From positions 62,001 to 126,000 of the forward strand of contig NZ_QZVS01000097.1 of NCBI RefSeq assembly GCF_003602235.1: a stretch of 64,000 nt of DNA. Direction: 5' to 3'. A program made the translations under genes and the position numbers. This stretch comes from Cryobacterium melibiosiphilum. GTDB lineage: Bacteria > Actinomycetota > Actinomycetes > Actinomycetales > Microbacteriaceae. The notes under the pieces are model-generated. The model saw only the letters and a program-made list of their open reading frames with translations. It was not told the origin of the DNA and did no database searches. Every line of letters starts with the position of its first letter. The stretch's first letter is position 1. This document shows, piece by piece, positions 17,990-26,302 of the stretch.

Positions 17990-18024
17990 CGAGGCCCTGT
18001 ATCCATAACGGATGCGGGGCCTCG
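17990..18024 (+). terminator. Terminator-like hairpin after pepN
   Basis: Two 15-base arms (17990-18004 and 18010-18024) pair with two G-T wobbles around the loop ataac, 27 bases after the pepN stop. There is no T run. It lies upstream of the mscS promoter and should insulate the two genes. Confidence 0.6.
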
Positions 18025-18062
18025 GCTGTGTCGCGTCCCAGACTTCCCCAAAATCGTCTGCC

Positions 18063-18068
18063 TAGACT
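18063..18068 (+). promoter_or_regulatory. -10 element (TAGACT) of the mscS-type gene
   Basis: TAGACT ends 9 bases before the ATG at 18078, leaving room for at most a 2-3 base leader and no Shine-Dalgarno sequence. Confidence 0.5.
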
Positions 18069-18077
18069 GGCAGCACT

Positions 18078-19250
18078 ATGAACTGGGATACCGTGTGGAC
18101 CGACTTCGGCGCCTACCTCGCCAAGATTGACTGGACCGGCATCTGGGAGACGCTCTTCTCGATCGTGGTCATCATCGTGCTCGCCTTCTCGCTGCGCTGG
18201 ATCCTGCAGTTCGTGATTCGGCGCGTCGTGCAGCAGATCGTCTCCGGGGTCAAGAAGAACCAGAAGGTCGACGATACCCAGGCGCTCAACGTGTCGCCGC
18301 TCGCCGCCGTGCGGGTCGTGCAGCGATCCCGCACCCTGGGGTCGGTGCTGGCCAACATCGTCAACGTCTTCATCCTCATCACGGCGATCCTGCTGATCGT
18401 GCAGCGGATCAGCCCGGATATCCTCGGCTCCTTCGCCTTGCTGACCGCCGCGATCGGTGCCGGCCTCGGTTTCGGCGCCCAGAACATCGTCAAGGACATC
18501 CTCAACGGCCTCTTCATGGTCGTGGAAGACCAGATCGGCGTGGGCGACATCGTCGACGTGGGATTCGCATCCGGTGTGGTGGAGACCGTCGGTATTCGCA
18601 TCACCCAGGTGCGCGACGTCGACGGAACCCTGTGGTTCGTGCGCAACGGTGAGATCCTTCGCGTGGGCAACATGTCGCAGGGCTGGGCCCGGGTCATCAT
18701 CGACCTGGCCATCCCCTACAGTTCCGACGTCGAAGCGGTACAGACCGAACTCCTGAGGGTCGCGACGGCGCTCGCCTCGAGCCGCAAGTGGCGTTCGGTG
18801 ATCCTCGAGAAGCCCGAGATCTGGGGTCTCGAGTCGATCAGCGCCGAAGCGCTCGTTACCCGGCTGGTCGTGAAGACCCGGGTCTCCGCCAAGTGGGACT
18901 TCGCCCGCGACCTGCGCCTGCACATGAAGAAGGCCCTCGACGGCGTGGGTGTATCGCTGACCCCGCTGAACAGCGTGATCATGACCGGTTCCGACGGCGC
19001 CATCGAGTCTGCCGCAGAGTTCGATCCGGCAGCGGATGTGATCGACGCGGCCGAGGAGGCCGCCGCTGCCGTGCCCGACGCAGTGTCGCACGTGCGTACC
19101 GCGCCGGTGCCCGTGCGCCGCCAGCCGCGCGCGCCGCGCAAGTCGAAGAACACGCCGGCCGCGACACCGGCGCCGAAGACTCCCGCCAAGCCCCTGCCCG
19201 TCGTCAAGTCCGCTCCCGACCCACAGACCCGCGGCGACGACGGCGATTAG
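18078..19250 (+). CDS. MscS-family mechanosensitive ion channel
   Basis: Protein of 390 residues. Three N-terminal membrane segments (about 22-45, 90-112, 118-140); the third is the Gly/Ala-rich pore helix LTAAIGAGLGFGAQNIVKDI, followed by the conserved NGLFMVVEDQIGVGDIVDV and GVVETVGIRITQVRDVDG, the MscS beta domain. The C-terminal 90 residues are Ala/Pro/Lys-rich and end in a basic stretch, a cytoplasmic tail not found in E. coli MscS. It releases osmolytes on hypo-osmotic shock; coryneform relatives also export glutamate. The truncated globin gene follows 25 bases downstream and is probably co-transcribed. Confidence 0.93.
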   Translation: MNWDTVWTDFGAYLAKIDWTGIWETLFSIVVIIVLAFSLRWILQFVIRRVVQQIVSGVKKNQKVDDTQALNVSPLAAVRVVQRSRTLGSVLANIVNVFILITAILLIVQRISPDILGSFALLTAAIGAGLGFGAQNIVKDILNGLFMVVEDQIGVGDIVDVGFASGVVETVGIRITQVRDVDGTLWFVRNGEILRVGNMSQGWARVIIDLAIPYSSDVEAVQTELLRVATALASSRKWRSVILEKPEIWGLESISAEALVTRLVVKTRVSAKWDFARDLRLHMKKALDGVGVSLTPLNSVIMTGSDGAIESAAEFDPAADVIDAAEEAAAAVPDAVSHVRTAPVPVRRQPRAPRKSKNTPAATPAPKTPAKPLPVVKSAPDPQTRGDDGD

Positions 19251-19275
19251 GCGCCCCGCGTGACAGACTTGAGGA

Positions 19276-19749
19276 GTGACTTCCGTAAACTCTGAACCCA
19301 GCACCAGCCCGGCATCGCCGGTCGGACCGGCCGAGATCCGCATCCGCGACGGCAAGAACGGCGCCGTGCTCGGCACCACGTTCTACGAGCAGGTCGGCGG
19401 ACGCGTGTTCTTCGAGAAGCTCGTGCACGAGTTCTACACGGGCGTCGCGACCGACGAGCTGCTGCGGCCGATGTACCCCGAAGAAGACCTCGGACCGGCC
19501 GAGAACCGGCTCGTGATGTTCCTCGAGCAATACTGGGGCGGCCCCGGAACCTACAGCGAACAACGCGGACACCCCCGCCTGCGCCAGCGCCACCAGGGGT
19601 TCAAGGTCAGCCCGAAGGCACGTGACGCCTGGCTCGGCCACATGCGCGCCGCCGTGGATGCCTGCGACCTGCCGCCGCTTCAGCGCGAGACCCTGTGGGA
19701 CTACCTTGACCGCGCCGCGCAGTCGCTGCTCAACACCTTCGACGACTGA
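19276..19749 (+). CDS. glbO: Group II truncated haemoglobin (GlbO-like)
   Basis: Protein of 157 residues; the globin domain is residues 35-155. Diagnostic features: TFYEQVGGRVFFEKLVHEFY (helix B with Tyr), LRPMYPEEDL, FLEQYWGGPGTYSEQRGHP, the proximal His in RLRQRHQGF, and the group II-specific Trp(G8) in ARDAWLGHM. Such proteins bind O2 very tightly and are linked to peroxide or NO chemistry in mycobacteria. The start is uncertain: the GTG at 19276 overlaps the only purine-rich site (GAGGAG), which leaves no spacing, and residues 1-30 are non-conserved, so a later start is possible. It follows the MscS gene on the same strand. Confidence 0.92.
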   Translation: MTSVNSEPSTSPASPVGPAEIRIRDGKNGAVLGTTFYEQVGGRVFFEKLVHEFYTGVATDELLRPMYPEEDLGPAENRLVMFLEQYWGGPGTYSEQRGHPRLRQRHQGFKVSPKARDAWLGHMRAAVDACDLPPLQRETLWDYLDRAAQSLLNTFDD

Positions 19750-19776
19750 CCCATCGCAGGCACGCAGGCCGTCGAC

Positions 19777-20442
19777 CTAGTTTTTGACGAGCACGTGCCC
19801 GCGAGAGGTGCTCAGACGCAGCCAGGAGCCGGCCTGGAAGAGCCGCACCGGCTCATCCGCGGTGAGAAAGCCGAGGCTGTAGGCGGCGAAGGCGGCCCCG
19901 GCCGGCACACCGGCCAGGTCGCCGAGGCCGTCGACCGGTCGGCCCCAGATTTCGGAGCGGACCCGCTGCACGATCTGTTCTCCGGTGCCGGCGGGGATCA
20001 CGGCGGCGACCTCGTCGATTCCGGCCCGGGCGGCCGCTTCAAGAGCGGCGGCATCCGCCTGCCCGCGGGGCTCCCAGCCCGACCGGGGCGGCGAAATGCC
20101 GGCCCAACTGACCGTGGTGGTCTCAAACGGCACGGGAACCGACACCGGGGCATCCGTCACCCGGTCGGAGACGGGCAGGTGCGCGATGCGATCGAGCACC
20201 GAACGCACGGTGACGACGGTGTCGAGGGTGACCGGTTCGGTGAGCGCGAAGGTGCGCAGTCCCAGCACGGTCGGGCTGGAATCGAGCAGCCCACGCCGGT
20301 AGAGCACGGCGCTGTACACGAGCAGCACCGTGTCGGCGGCGATCAGGCGCACCGACCCGTCCTCGACGCGGGCGGCGCGGGCGAGGTACACCTGCAGGTC
20401 GCTGAGGGCATGGGAATCGGTGAGAGAAATTGTGGTGCTCAT
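19777..20442 (-). CDS. Conserved-looking protein of unknown function
   Basis: Protein of 221 residues, soluble, with no signal peptide and no motif I can name. The first 100 residues are rich in Val/Leu and contain a regular pattern (VYLARAARVEDGSVRLIAAD, VLGLRTFALTE), the middle has SWAGISPPRSGWEPRG, followed by a helical segment AAALEAAARAGIDEVAAVIP; the end ends in SRGHVLVKN. Codon use matches its neighbours, so it is very probably a real gene. The ATG at 20442 has no clear ribosome binding site; a TAGATT hexamer only four bases upstream hints at a leaderless start. Convergent with the globin gene and divergent from tesB. Confidence 0.7.
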   Translation of the reverse strand: MSTTISLTDSHALSDLQVYLARAARVEDGSVRLIAADTVLLVYSAVLYRRGLLDSSPTVLGLRTFALTEPVTLDTVVTVRSVLDRIAHLPVSDRVTDAPVSVPVPFETTTVSWAGISPPRSGWEPRGQADAAALEAAARAGIDEVAAVIPAGTGEQIVQRVRSEIWGRPVDGLGDLAGVPAGAAFAAYSLGFLTADEPVRLFQAGSWLRLSTSRGHVLVKN

Positions 20443-20514
20443 CTGCAATCTAAACTACCAAGGTACGGTGACCGTTCCTGTCGGCCGCGCTCGTTTCCCG
20501 CCTGAGGAGGCCCC

Positions 20515-21390
20515 ATGCACATTCCGATGCAAGGTTTTCTGACCGCCCTCGACCTGACCGACACCGGCGCACGCACCGATGAGGACATCTTCACCGGGCC
20601 GTCCCAGTGGATGCCCCTCGGCCGCGTTTTCGGCGGACAGGTGCTCGCGCAGTCCCTCGTGGCCGCGATGCGCACCGTGCCCGACGAGCGTCACGTGCAC
20701 TCGATGCACGGGTATTTTCTGCGGCCCGGTGACGTCAACCACCCGATCACCTTCTCGGTGGAGCGCATCCACGACGGCCGTTCATTCTCGACCCGGCGCA
20801 CCCAGTGCTACCAGAACGGCCTGCCGATCCTCTCGATGATCGCGTCGTTCCAGGACCCCGACGAGGGTCTCGAGCACCACATTGAGATGCCGAGCGACAT
20901 TCCCGACCCCGAATCGCTGCCGACCGCGCAGGACGCCCTGAAGCACATCGACCACAGTGTCGCGCGGTACTGGTCGACCGAGCGACCGTTCGACATGCGG
21001 CATGTGCCGTCGCCGATCTACCTCAAGGTCGACGGGGAGCACACCTCGCGGCAGGCGGTGTGGATGAAGACCTTCCTGCCGATGCCCGACGATCCGGACC
21101 TGCACCGCGCCGCGCTCGCCTATGCGAGCGACTACTCGATCATGGAGCCGATCATGCGTCGGCACGGCATCGCCTGGTCCTCCCCCGGCCTCAAGGTCGC
21201 GAGCCTCGACCACGCCATGTGGTGGCACCGCTTCGGCCGCGTCGATGAGTGGCTGCTCTACGTGCAGGACTCCCCGTCCGCACAGGGCGGCCGGGGCCTG
21301 GCCACGGGCAGCATCTTCACCCGCGAGGGCGTGCTGTTGGCCACAGTGGCCCAGGAGGGCATGTTGCGTCTTCCCATCATTCTTGAATAG
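20515..21390 (+). CDS. tesB: Acyl-CoA thioesterase II
   Basis: Protein of 291 residues with the double-hotdog fold of TesB: GRVFGGQVLAQSLVAAMRTV and HSMHGYFLRPGD in the first hotdog, FSTRRTQCYQNGLPILSMIA next, then in the second hotdog YASDYSIMEPI with the conserved Asp, LDHAMWWHRFGRVDEWLLYV, and a final RGLATGSIFTREGVLLATVAQEG block of which the Gln of AQEG is part of the catalytic triad. It hydrolyses medium- and long-chain acyl-CoA. AGGAGG stands 4 bases before the ATG. Genes on either side are unrelated in function. Confidence 0.95.
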   Translation: MHIPMQGFLTALDLTDTGARTDEDIFTGPSQWMPLGRVFGGQVLAQSLVAAMRTVPDERHVHSMHGYFLRPGDVNHPITFSVERIHDGRSFSTRRTQCYQNGLPILSMIASFQDPDEGLEHHIEMPSDIPDPESLPTAQDALKHIDHSVARYWSTERPFDMRHVPSPIYLKVDGEHTSRQAVWMKTFLPMPDDPDLHRAALAYASDYSIMEPIMRRHGIAWSSPGLKVASLDHAMWWHRFGRVDEWLLYVQDSPSAQGGRGLATGSIFTREGVLLATVAQEGMLRLPIILE

Positions 21391-21443
21391 CGTGAAGACC
21401 GTGTTGCGCCTGACCTGACCTGTTGACTTACTCGAGGAGCCTC

Positions 21444-21881
21444 ATGACGAACACTTCTGACCTGTCCCGCCGTTCCCTGCTCGTACTCGGTGGGGTCGGG
21501 TCCGCCCTCGCCCTGGCCGCCTGTGCTCCCGCGGGGGAGGTCACCGCCGAGACGGATGCCGCCTCACCCGACGCCACCGCCTCCAGCGCTCCCGAGCAGG
21601 TCGCCACGCTCGCGGACATCCCCGTCGGCGGCGGCATTGCCGTCATGGTTGCGGGGCAGCCGGTGCTGCTATCCCAGCCGACCGCCGGCGAGGTCGTCGC
21701 GTTCAGCGCCGTCTGCCCGCACCAGGGCTGCACCGTCGCTCCCGCCAGCTCCGGATTCGAGTGCCCGTGCCACCAGTCCAAGTTCGACGGCGCCACCGGA
21801 GAGGTGCTCGACGGCCCGTCGCCGCGCGCACTCGACCCGCTCACCGCCACGGTCGACGGTGAGTCCGTTCTCGTCGGCTAA
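21444..21881 (+). CDS. Rieske [2Fe-2S] lipoprotein with twin-arginine signal
   Basis: Protein of 145 residues. The N-terminus SRRSLLVLGGVGSALALAAC combines a twin-arginine signal with a lipobox Cys, so the folded protein is exported by Tat and lipid-anchored. After a Thr/Ala/Ser linker, the Rieske domain has both ligand pairs: CPHQGC (Cys, His) and CPCHQSKFDGATGEV (Cys, His), the two extra Cys forming the usual disulfide. It resembles the single-domain extracytoplasmic Rieske proteins of actinobacteria rather than the QcrA subunit, which has membrane helices. Its electron partner is unknown. The ATG at 21444 is preceded by GAGGAG; the last 4 bases overlap the convergent thioesterase gene. Confidence 0.93.
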   Translation: MTNTSDLSRRSLLVLGGVGSALALAACAPAGEVTAETDAASPDATASSAPEQVATLADIPVGGGIAVMVAGQPVLLSQPTAGEVVAFSAVCPHQGCTVAPASSGFECPCHQSKFDGATGEVLDGPSPRALDPLTATVDGESVLVG

Positions 21882-22369
21882 CGGCGGGCGAAGACCATCG
21901 GCTCGTCGAGGTAGGGCGTCCAGGCGTCGCGTTCCACATCGTTGATCCGGCGGGGGCGTTCGCTCTGGGCGTCCACGAGCACGATCGTCGTGTTCGCTCG
22001 GGCGAACAGCACCTCGGGGAGCACTCCGGCCGGGCTCCACACCTCGTAGCAGACGTCGAGGCTGGCGCCGCCGAGCTTGCCGAGCCACAGCCGCACGTCG
22101 ATCGGTTGGCGCAGGTACGGCACCGGCGCCAGGTATTCGATCTCCTGGCGCGCGATGAGGGTAAGCGTCGCCGCTCCCGGTCGTCCGTCGAGCACGGCCA
22201 TGCTCGCCACCGTGGTGTCCGCGCCTACAGCCGGGGCATCGGCTTCATCGGTCGCCCAGAATGCCTGGATGCGCGCCTCTTCGAGCAGGCGCAGCATCTC
22301 GGCATTGTTGACGTGGCCGTAGGCATCGAGGTCGGACCAGCGCAGGCTGATCGGAACGTGCAGCTTCAC
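21878..22369 (-). CDS. Hotdog thioesterase (4HBT/YbgC-like)
   Basis: Protein of 163 residues with the 4-hydroxybenzoyl-CoA thioesterase fold: ISLRWSDLDAYGHVNNAEML is the active-site block (catalytic Asp in SDLDAYGHVNN), followed by IEYLAPVPYLRQPIDVRLWL. It should hydrolyse acyl-CoA or acyl-ACP. The start is a GTG at 22369, because the residues from there match the fold and an upstream extension of the frame overlaps ettA. It begins 20 bases after the ettA stop, so it is likely the last gene of the leftward ssb-lipoprotein-ettA group. No good ribosome site precedes the GTG. Confidence 0.85.
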   Translation of the reverse strand: MKLHVPISLRWSDLDAYGHVNNAEMLRLLEEARIQAFWATDEADAPAVGADTTVASMAVLDGRPGAATLTLIARQEIEYLAPVPYLRQPIDVRLWLGKLGGASLDVCYEVWSPAGVLPEVLFARANTTIVLVDAQSERPRRINDVERDAWTPYLDEPMVFARR

Positions 22370-22389
22370 GCTGATCGATTCATGCCGGC

Positions 22390-24072
22390 CTAGTCGCGGG
22401 TGAGCTTGCGGTACGCGGACCGGTGCGGCTTCGCCGCGTCGGGGCCGAGGCGCTCGATCTTGTTCTGCTCGTAGGACTCGAAGTTGCCCTCGAACCAGTA
22501 CCAATTGGCCGGGTCGGCATCCGTTCCCTCATAGGAGAGGATGTGCGTGGCGACGCGGTCGAGGAACCACCGGTCGTGAGTGATGACCACGGCGCAGCCC
22601 GGGAACTCGAGCAGGGCGTTTTCGAGCGAGCCCAGGGTTTCGACGTCGAGGTCGTTTGTGGGCTCGTCGAGCAGCAACAGGTTGCCGCCCTGCTTCAGGG
22701 TCAGCGCGAGGTTCAGGCGGTTGCGCTCTCCACCGGAGAGCACCCCGGCCTTCTTCTGCTGGTCGGGGCCCTTGAAACCGAAGGTCGACACGTAGGCGCG
22801 CGACGGGATCTCGGTGCGCCCGACCTGGATGTAGTCCTGGCCGTCGGAGACGACCTCCCACAGGGTCTTGTTGGGGTCGATGCCGCCACGATCCTGGTCG
22901 ACATAGCTGATATCGACCGTCTCACCAATGCGCAGCTCGCCGCCGTCGAGCGGCTCCTTGCCCACGATGGTCTTGAACAGGGTCGTCTTACCGACACCGT
23001 TCGGGCCGATGATGCCGACGATGCCGTTGCGGGGCAGGGTGAAGCTGAGGTTGTTGATGAGCAGGCGGCCGTCGAAGCCCTTCTCGAGCTTGGACGCGTC
23101 GATGACCTGGGCGCCGAGGCGCGGGCCGACCGGAATCTGGATCTCTTCGAAGTCGAGCTTACGGGTGCTCTCCGCGGCGGTGACCATCTCTTCGTAGCGG
23201 GCCAGGCGCGCCTTCGACTTGACCTGGCGGCCCTTGGCGTTGGAGCGCACCCACTCGAGCTCGTCGGCGAGGCGACGGCTGAGCTTGGCGTCTTTCTTGC
23301 CCTGCACCAGCAGGCGTTCCTGCTTCTTCTCGAGGTACGTCGAGTAGTTGCCCTCGTACGGGTAGAGGTGGCCGCGGTCGATCTCGGCGATCCACTCGGC
23401 GACGTGGTCGAGGAAATACCGGTCGTGGGTCACGGCGAGCACGGCGCCGGGATACTTGGCGAGGTGCTGCTCGAGCCAGAGCACGCTCTCGGCGTCGAGG
23501 TGGTTAGTGGGCTCATCCAGCAGCAACAGGTCGGGCTTCTGCAGCAGCAGCTTCGTCAGCGCCACGCGGCGCTTCTCACCACCGGACAGGTTGGCGACGG
23601 AGTAGTCCCCCGGCGGCGTCCGCAACGCGTCCATCGCCTGCTCCAGCTGGGAGTCGAGGTCCCAGGCATCGGCGGCGTCGATGGCTTCCTGCAGCACGCC
23701 CATCTCTTCGAGCAGCGCGTCGAAGTCGGCGTCGGGTTCGGCGAGGGCGAGGCTGATCTCGTTGAACCGGTCGACCTTGGCCTTGATCGGACCGACGCCC
23801 TCCTGCACGTTTTCGAGCACCGTCTTGCTCTCATCGAGCTGCGGCTCCTGCATCAGGATGCCGACGGTGTAGCCGGGCGACAGCCGGGCTTCACCGTTGC
23901 TCGGGGTGTCAAGACCCGCCATGATCTTGAGGATCGTGGACTTTCCCGCGCCGTTCGGACCGACAACGCCGATCTTGGCGCCGGGGAAGAACGACATCGT
24001 GACGTCGTCGAGGATGAGTTTTTCGCCGATTGCCTTGCGGGCACGGACCATTGAGTAAATAAATTCGGCCAT
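22390..24072 (-). CDS. ettA: Energy-dependent translational throttle protein EttA (ABC-F)
   Basis: Protein of 560 residues with two ABC ATPase domains in tandem and no membrane segments. Walker A motifs GPNGAGKST and GPNGVGKTT, signature sequences LSGGEKRRVALTKLL and LSGGERNRLNLALTL, and Walker B LLLLDEPTNHLDAES and LLLLDEPTNDLDVET. The N-terminal AEFIYSMVRARK and the interdomain linker around ELEWVRSNAKGRQVKSKARL are typical of EttA, which binds the ribosomal E site and gates the first elongation step according to ATP/ADP. The ATG lies only 5 bases after the stop of the preceding lipoprotein gene; a TAGACT promoter hexamer within that gene's end may drive it separately. Confidence 0.96.
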   Translation of the reverse strand: MAEFIYSMVRARKAIGEKLILDDVTMSFFPGAKIGVVGPNGAGKSTILKIMAGLDTPSNGEARLSPGYTVGILMQEPQLDESKTVLENVQEGVGPIKAKVDRFNEISLALAEPDADFDALLEEMGVLQEAIDAADAWDLDSQLEQAMDALRTPPGDYSVANLSGGEKRRVALTKLLLQKPDLLLLDEPTNHLDAESVLWLEQHLAKYPGAVLAVTHDRYFLDHVAEWIAEIDRGHLYPYEGNYSTYLEKKQERLLVQGKKDAKLSRRLADELEWVRSNAKGRQVKSKARLARYEEMVTAAESTRKLDFEEIQIPVGPRLGAQVIDASKLEKGFDGRLLINNLSFTLPRNGIVGIIGPNGVGKTTLFKTIVGKEPLDGGELRIGETVDISYVDQDRGGIDPNKTLWEVVSDGQDYIQVGRTEIPSRAYVSTFGFKGPDQQKKAGVLSGGERNRLNLALTLKQGGNLLLLDEPTNDLDVETLGSLENALLEFPGCAVVITHDRWFLDRVATHILSYEGTDADPANWYWFEGNFESYEQNKIERLGPDAAKPHRSAYRKLTRD

Positions 24073-24077
24073 AGTGT

Positions 24078-24617
24078 TTACCAGTCTATTGAACGGGTGG
24101 TACCGAGAAGACACGTGCCGGAGCCGAGCAGTGCCGAGACGGCGCTGTGGTAGCCGCCGCTGGCGGGCCCGTTCTGCCCCAGCAGGCACTCCCCGTTGAA
24201 CCGAATCGCGAACTGGATGGTGTCGGCGGCCAGATCGGCGTCGGTACGGTCGAAGGTGACTTCCATCTGGGTTTTGTCGAAACCGGCTGCGGTCAACGCG
24301 TCGACAAAGGAGCGGCCATCGATCGTGGTGACCGTGGACGCCACCGAATCGAAGTAGGCCTGGTTGTCGGCGGCGCTGGCCGCAGGCTGGAGCGCGAGCG
24401 CCGGGGCCGGGGTCTCGGTGGTCGTCGGCGCGACTGAATCGGTCTCCGACGGTGACGAGCTCGGCGCCGGCGCCGGGTTGGTGCACGCGGCCAGGATCAG
24501 GACCAGTCCTACGGCCACTCCGACACGGGTGGCGGAGGCGACGGCCCGGGACGGAGCGGACCTCCCGAGGTGGCTGCCGGCCACGACCGATCGCTGGCTG
24601 GATACGTTGTGACGCAC
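24078..24617 (-). CDS. Small lipoprotein, possible DUF6993-type domain
   Basis: Protein of 179 residues: an Ala/Ser/Arg-rich start, signal segment VGVAVGLVLILAAC (lipobox LAAC), a Pro/Thr/Ser linker to about residue 75, then a 95-residue domain with ADNQAYFDSVAS, GRSFVDALTAAGFDKTQMEV and IQFAIRFNGECLLGQNGPASGGYH, ending TCLLGTTRSIDW. Two Cys in the domain could form a disulfide. This pattern is like the DUF6993 domain of Microbacteriaceae lipoproteins, as far as I recall it, and has no known function. It sits between ssb and ettA on the same strand; a shorter start is possible since the signal peptide is preceded by 30 extra residues. Confidence 0.75.
   Translation of the reverse strand: MRHNVSSQRSVVAGSHLGRSAPSRAVASATRVGVAVGLVLILAACTNPAPAPSSSPSETDSVAPTTTETPAPALALQPAASAADNQAYFDSVASTVTTIDGRSFVDALTAAGFDKTQMEVTFDRTDADLAADTIQFAIRFNGECLLGQNGPASGGYHSAVSALLGSGTCLLGTTRSIDW
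24083..24088 (-). promoter_or_regulatory. -10 element (TAGACT) upstream of ettA
   Basis: TAGACT lies 10 bases upstream of the ettA ATG, inside the last codons of the preceding lipoprotein gene. It would give a leader of only a few bases. Confidence 0.4.
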
Positions 24618-24653
24618 GCGTAGTTCCTCCCCGTGGGCACAGTCGTGCCGACG

Positions 24654-25208
24654 TTAGAAGTCTACGGGGGCCAGGGCCGGAGCGCCGCTGGGGCGGGCGG
24701 GCGCCGTCTCCGTTTCGGTGGCAGAAGCCTCGCCCGCGCGGCTCGGCCGGTTGTCCAGCCCGGCGTCGCGTTCGGCGTCGAGGTCCGCGGCGATACCCGG
24801 TGCAGTGCCCGGGGTGGAGCTTGGCGCGGAGCCCGGCGCGATCTGCGCCGTCATGCCCGTGCGGATCGCCGTGGTCATATACCAGTTGAGGTCATGACCG
24901 AGAGAATCCGCGGTCACCTCGATGGAGGTGCCGGATCGGTCGCCGCTTTTCCACTCGCGCAGTCGCAACTTGCCCGTGAGCATCACGTGCTGCCCCTTCT
25001 GCACCGAGCGCGCCACGTTGCGGGCGAGCAGCCGGAAGGTGGACACGGTGTACCAGTTGGTGTCGGCGTCGACCCAGGAATTGGTCGAGCGGTCGAAGCG
25101 TCGTTGTCCGGACGCCAGCCGGAAGGTGGTGATCGCCACCCCGTCGGTCGTGACGATGTGGCGCGGATCAGTGGCGACAATTCCGGTCAGGGTGATGCTG
25201 TCAATCAT
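24654..25208 (-). CDS. ssb: Single-stranded DNA-binding protein
   Basis: Protein of 184 residues. Residues 1-110 form the OB fold: ITLTGIVATDPRHIVTTDGV, then WVDADTNWYTVSTFRLLARNV and VQKGQHVMLTGKLRLREWKSG, the usual SSB blocks. The C-terminal 70 residues are Ala/Pro/Thr/Glu-rich and disordered; the end PALAPVDF keeps the acidic, Phe-terminal tip that binds partner proteins, although less acidic than DDDIPF. Typical actinobacteria have one essential SSB beside rpsF and rplI. This one stands next to msrA and ettA and is probably the second paralog (SsbB-like), involved in chromosome segregation or DNA uptake. The ATG has GGGGAG with good spacing. Confidence 0.88.
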   Translation of the reverse strand: MIDSITLTGIVATDPRHIVTTDGVAITTFRLASGQRRFDRSTNSWVDADTNWYTVSTFRLLARNVARSVQKGQHVMLTGKLRLREWKSGDRSGTSIEVTADSLGHDLNWYMTTAIRTGMTAQIAPGSAPSSTPGTAPGIAADLDAERDAGLDNRPSRAGEASATETETAPARPSGAPALAPVDF

Positions 25209-25219
25209 CGTTCTCTCCC

Positions 25220-25259
25220 CACTCGAGGTGCGCAGGCGATTCGCTGCGTACCTCGAGTG
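25220..25259 (-). repeat. Long hairpin in the ssb leader
   Basis: Sixteen base pairs (left arm 25220-25235, right arm 25244-25259) with one G-T wobble around an 8-base loop. It lies just upstream of the ssb ribosome binding site, so it is in the 5' leader or promoter of ssb. A second, shorter palindrome (cccaccg/cggtggg) follows at 25267-25283. Confidence 0.55.
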
Positions 25260-25384
25260 TCGGCGTCCCACCGGACCGGTGGGCGGGAAACATCCGTTTT
25301 GTGCGATCTTGCCTGTGCGCCGCGCCTGTGGAGGAACGACCTCCGCAGGCACGCGGCCGGGCGTTCGACTCGGTGGGCGTTCGA

Positions 25385-25909
25385 CTAACTGACCAGGTAC
25401 TCCGAGTAGGACTTGCGAATCTTGTTCACCTTGGGCAGCGCGACGGCCATGCAGTAGCCCTGGCCGGGGTTCTTCGCGAAAAAGTCCTGGTGATAGTCCT
25501 CGGCGTCGTGATAAACGTTGAGAGGTTCGATCGTGGTGACGATTCCCGCGCCCCACCATTCCGTTGCCCGGGTGCGAGCGGTTTCGAAGAGTTGCTTCTG
25601 CTCGTCGTCCGTATAGAACATGGCGGAGCGATACTGGGTGCCGACGTCCGCGCCCTGGCGGTTGAGCTGAGTCGGGTCGTGCAGGGTGAAGAACACGTCC
25701 AGAATCACGCTCGCCGGGATGACTTCGGGGTCGAACGTGACGGCGACGGCTTCGGCGTGCCCCGTGCGGCCGGTACAGACCGACTCATAGTCGGGATTCG
25801 GCGTCGCACCGCCGGTATAGCCCGAGACGACATCGCTCACCCCCCGCAACACGCGATAGACGGCGTCGAGACACCAGAAACATCCACCTGCGATCACAAA
25901 AGTTTGCAT
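25385..25909 (-). CDS. msrA: Peptide methionine sulfoxide reductase A
   Basis: Protein of 174 residues. The catalytic motif GGCFWC is at residues 8-13 (Cys10 catalytic), followed by GVSDVVSGYTGGATPNPDYE, VCTGRTGHAEAVAV and the C-terminal VYHDAEDYHQDFF, all family hallmarks. It reduces the S-epimer of methionine sulfoxide. The protein has no MsrB domain and no clear C-terminal resolving Cys pair (only GYCMA), so recycling may use the Cys13 or thioredoxin through that Cys. No signal peptide, so cytoplasmic. The ssb gene lies downstream on the same strand with two hairpins between, which argues against one operon. Confidence 0.96.
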   Translation of the reverse strand: MQTFVIAGGCFWCLDAVYRVLRGVSDVVSGYTGGATPNPDYESVCTGRTGHAEAVAVTFDPEVIPASVILDVFFTLHDPTQLNRQGADVGTQYRSAMFYTDDEQKQLFETARTRATEWWGAGIVTTIEPLNVYHDAEDYHQDFFAKNPGQGYCMAVALPKVNKIRKSYSEYLVS

Positions 25910-26056
25910 TGTTTCAGCGTAACCGCCCCAGCCGGATCGAGGCTGAAAGTCGCGGAGAAAGCACGGCGGATGCCGCCGGTCGAGTTGAGTGTCGGAGGGT
26001 GCCGCTAGCGTGCAGACAACACCGACAACCACTCCCGCACCATCGACGGAGGAATC

Positions 26057-26302
26057 ATGACCACGCAACTCACCAGAAGCGCCTCGGAAAGCACCACTCC
26101 GATGGGCACCCTGATTCTCCATCCCGTGCGTGACGGGCTGTGGCGGGTCTCGGCCCGCAACGGCACGGTTCTCGGCCACATCGAGCGTCGACCGACGCCC
26201 GACGGTGACCGATACAGCGCGCGCCGTCTCGTCTTCGCCACCCTGACACGGGAGGTGGGCGAGTTCTGGCACCTCGCCGACGCGGCGGACTGCTTTCGCT
26301 GA
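26057..26302 (+). CDS. Small basic protein, unknown
   Basis: Protein of 81 residues; GGAGG sits 4 bases before the ATG. The sequence is MTTQLTRS at the start, then LILHPVRDGLWRVSARNG and HIERRPTPDGDRYSARR, ending in EVGEFWHLADAADCFR. The middle looks like a short beta-sheet domain (dLWRVSARNGTVLGHIER) as seen in small actinobacterial hypothetical proteins. Function unknown. It is isolated between msrA (divergent) and the next membrane protein. Confidence 0.75.
   Translation: MTTQLTRSASESTTPMGTLILHPVRDGLWRVSARNGTVLGHIERRPTPDGDRYSARRLVFATLTREVGEFWHLADAADCFR

Noticed and set aside
15339..19379. Very long open frame (about 1346 codons) on the minus strand opposite pepN, mscS and the globin gene
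   Set aside because: It is the antisense shadow of three solid plus-strand genes with strong family motifs; the translation has low-complexity Gly/Arg/His content typical of antisense GC-rich DNA.
24654..25208. Primary essential SSB
   Set aside because: Actinobacterial main SSB is usually linked to rpsF/rpsR/rplI; none of these genes is here, so I treat it as a probable paralog.
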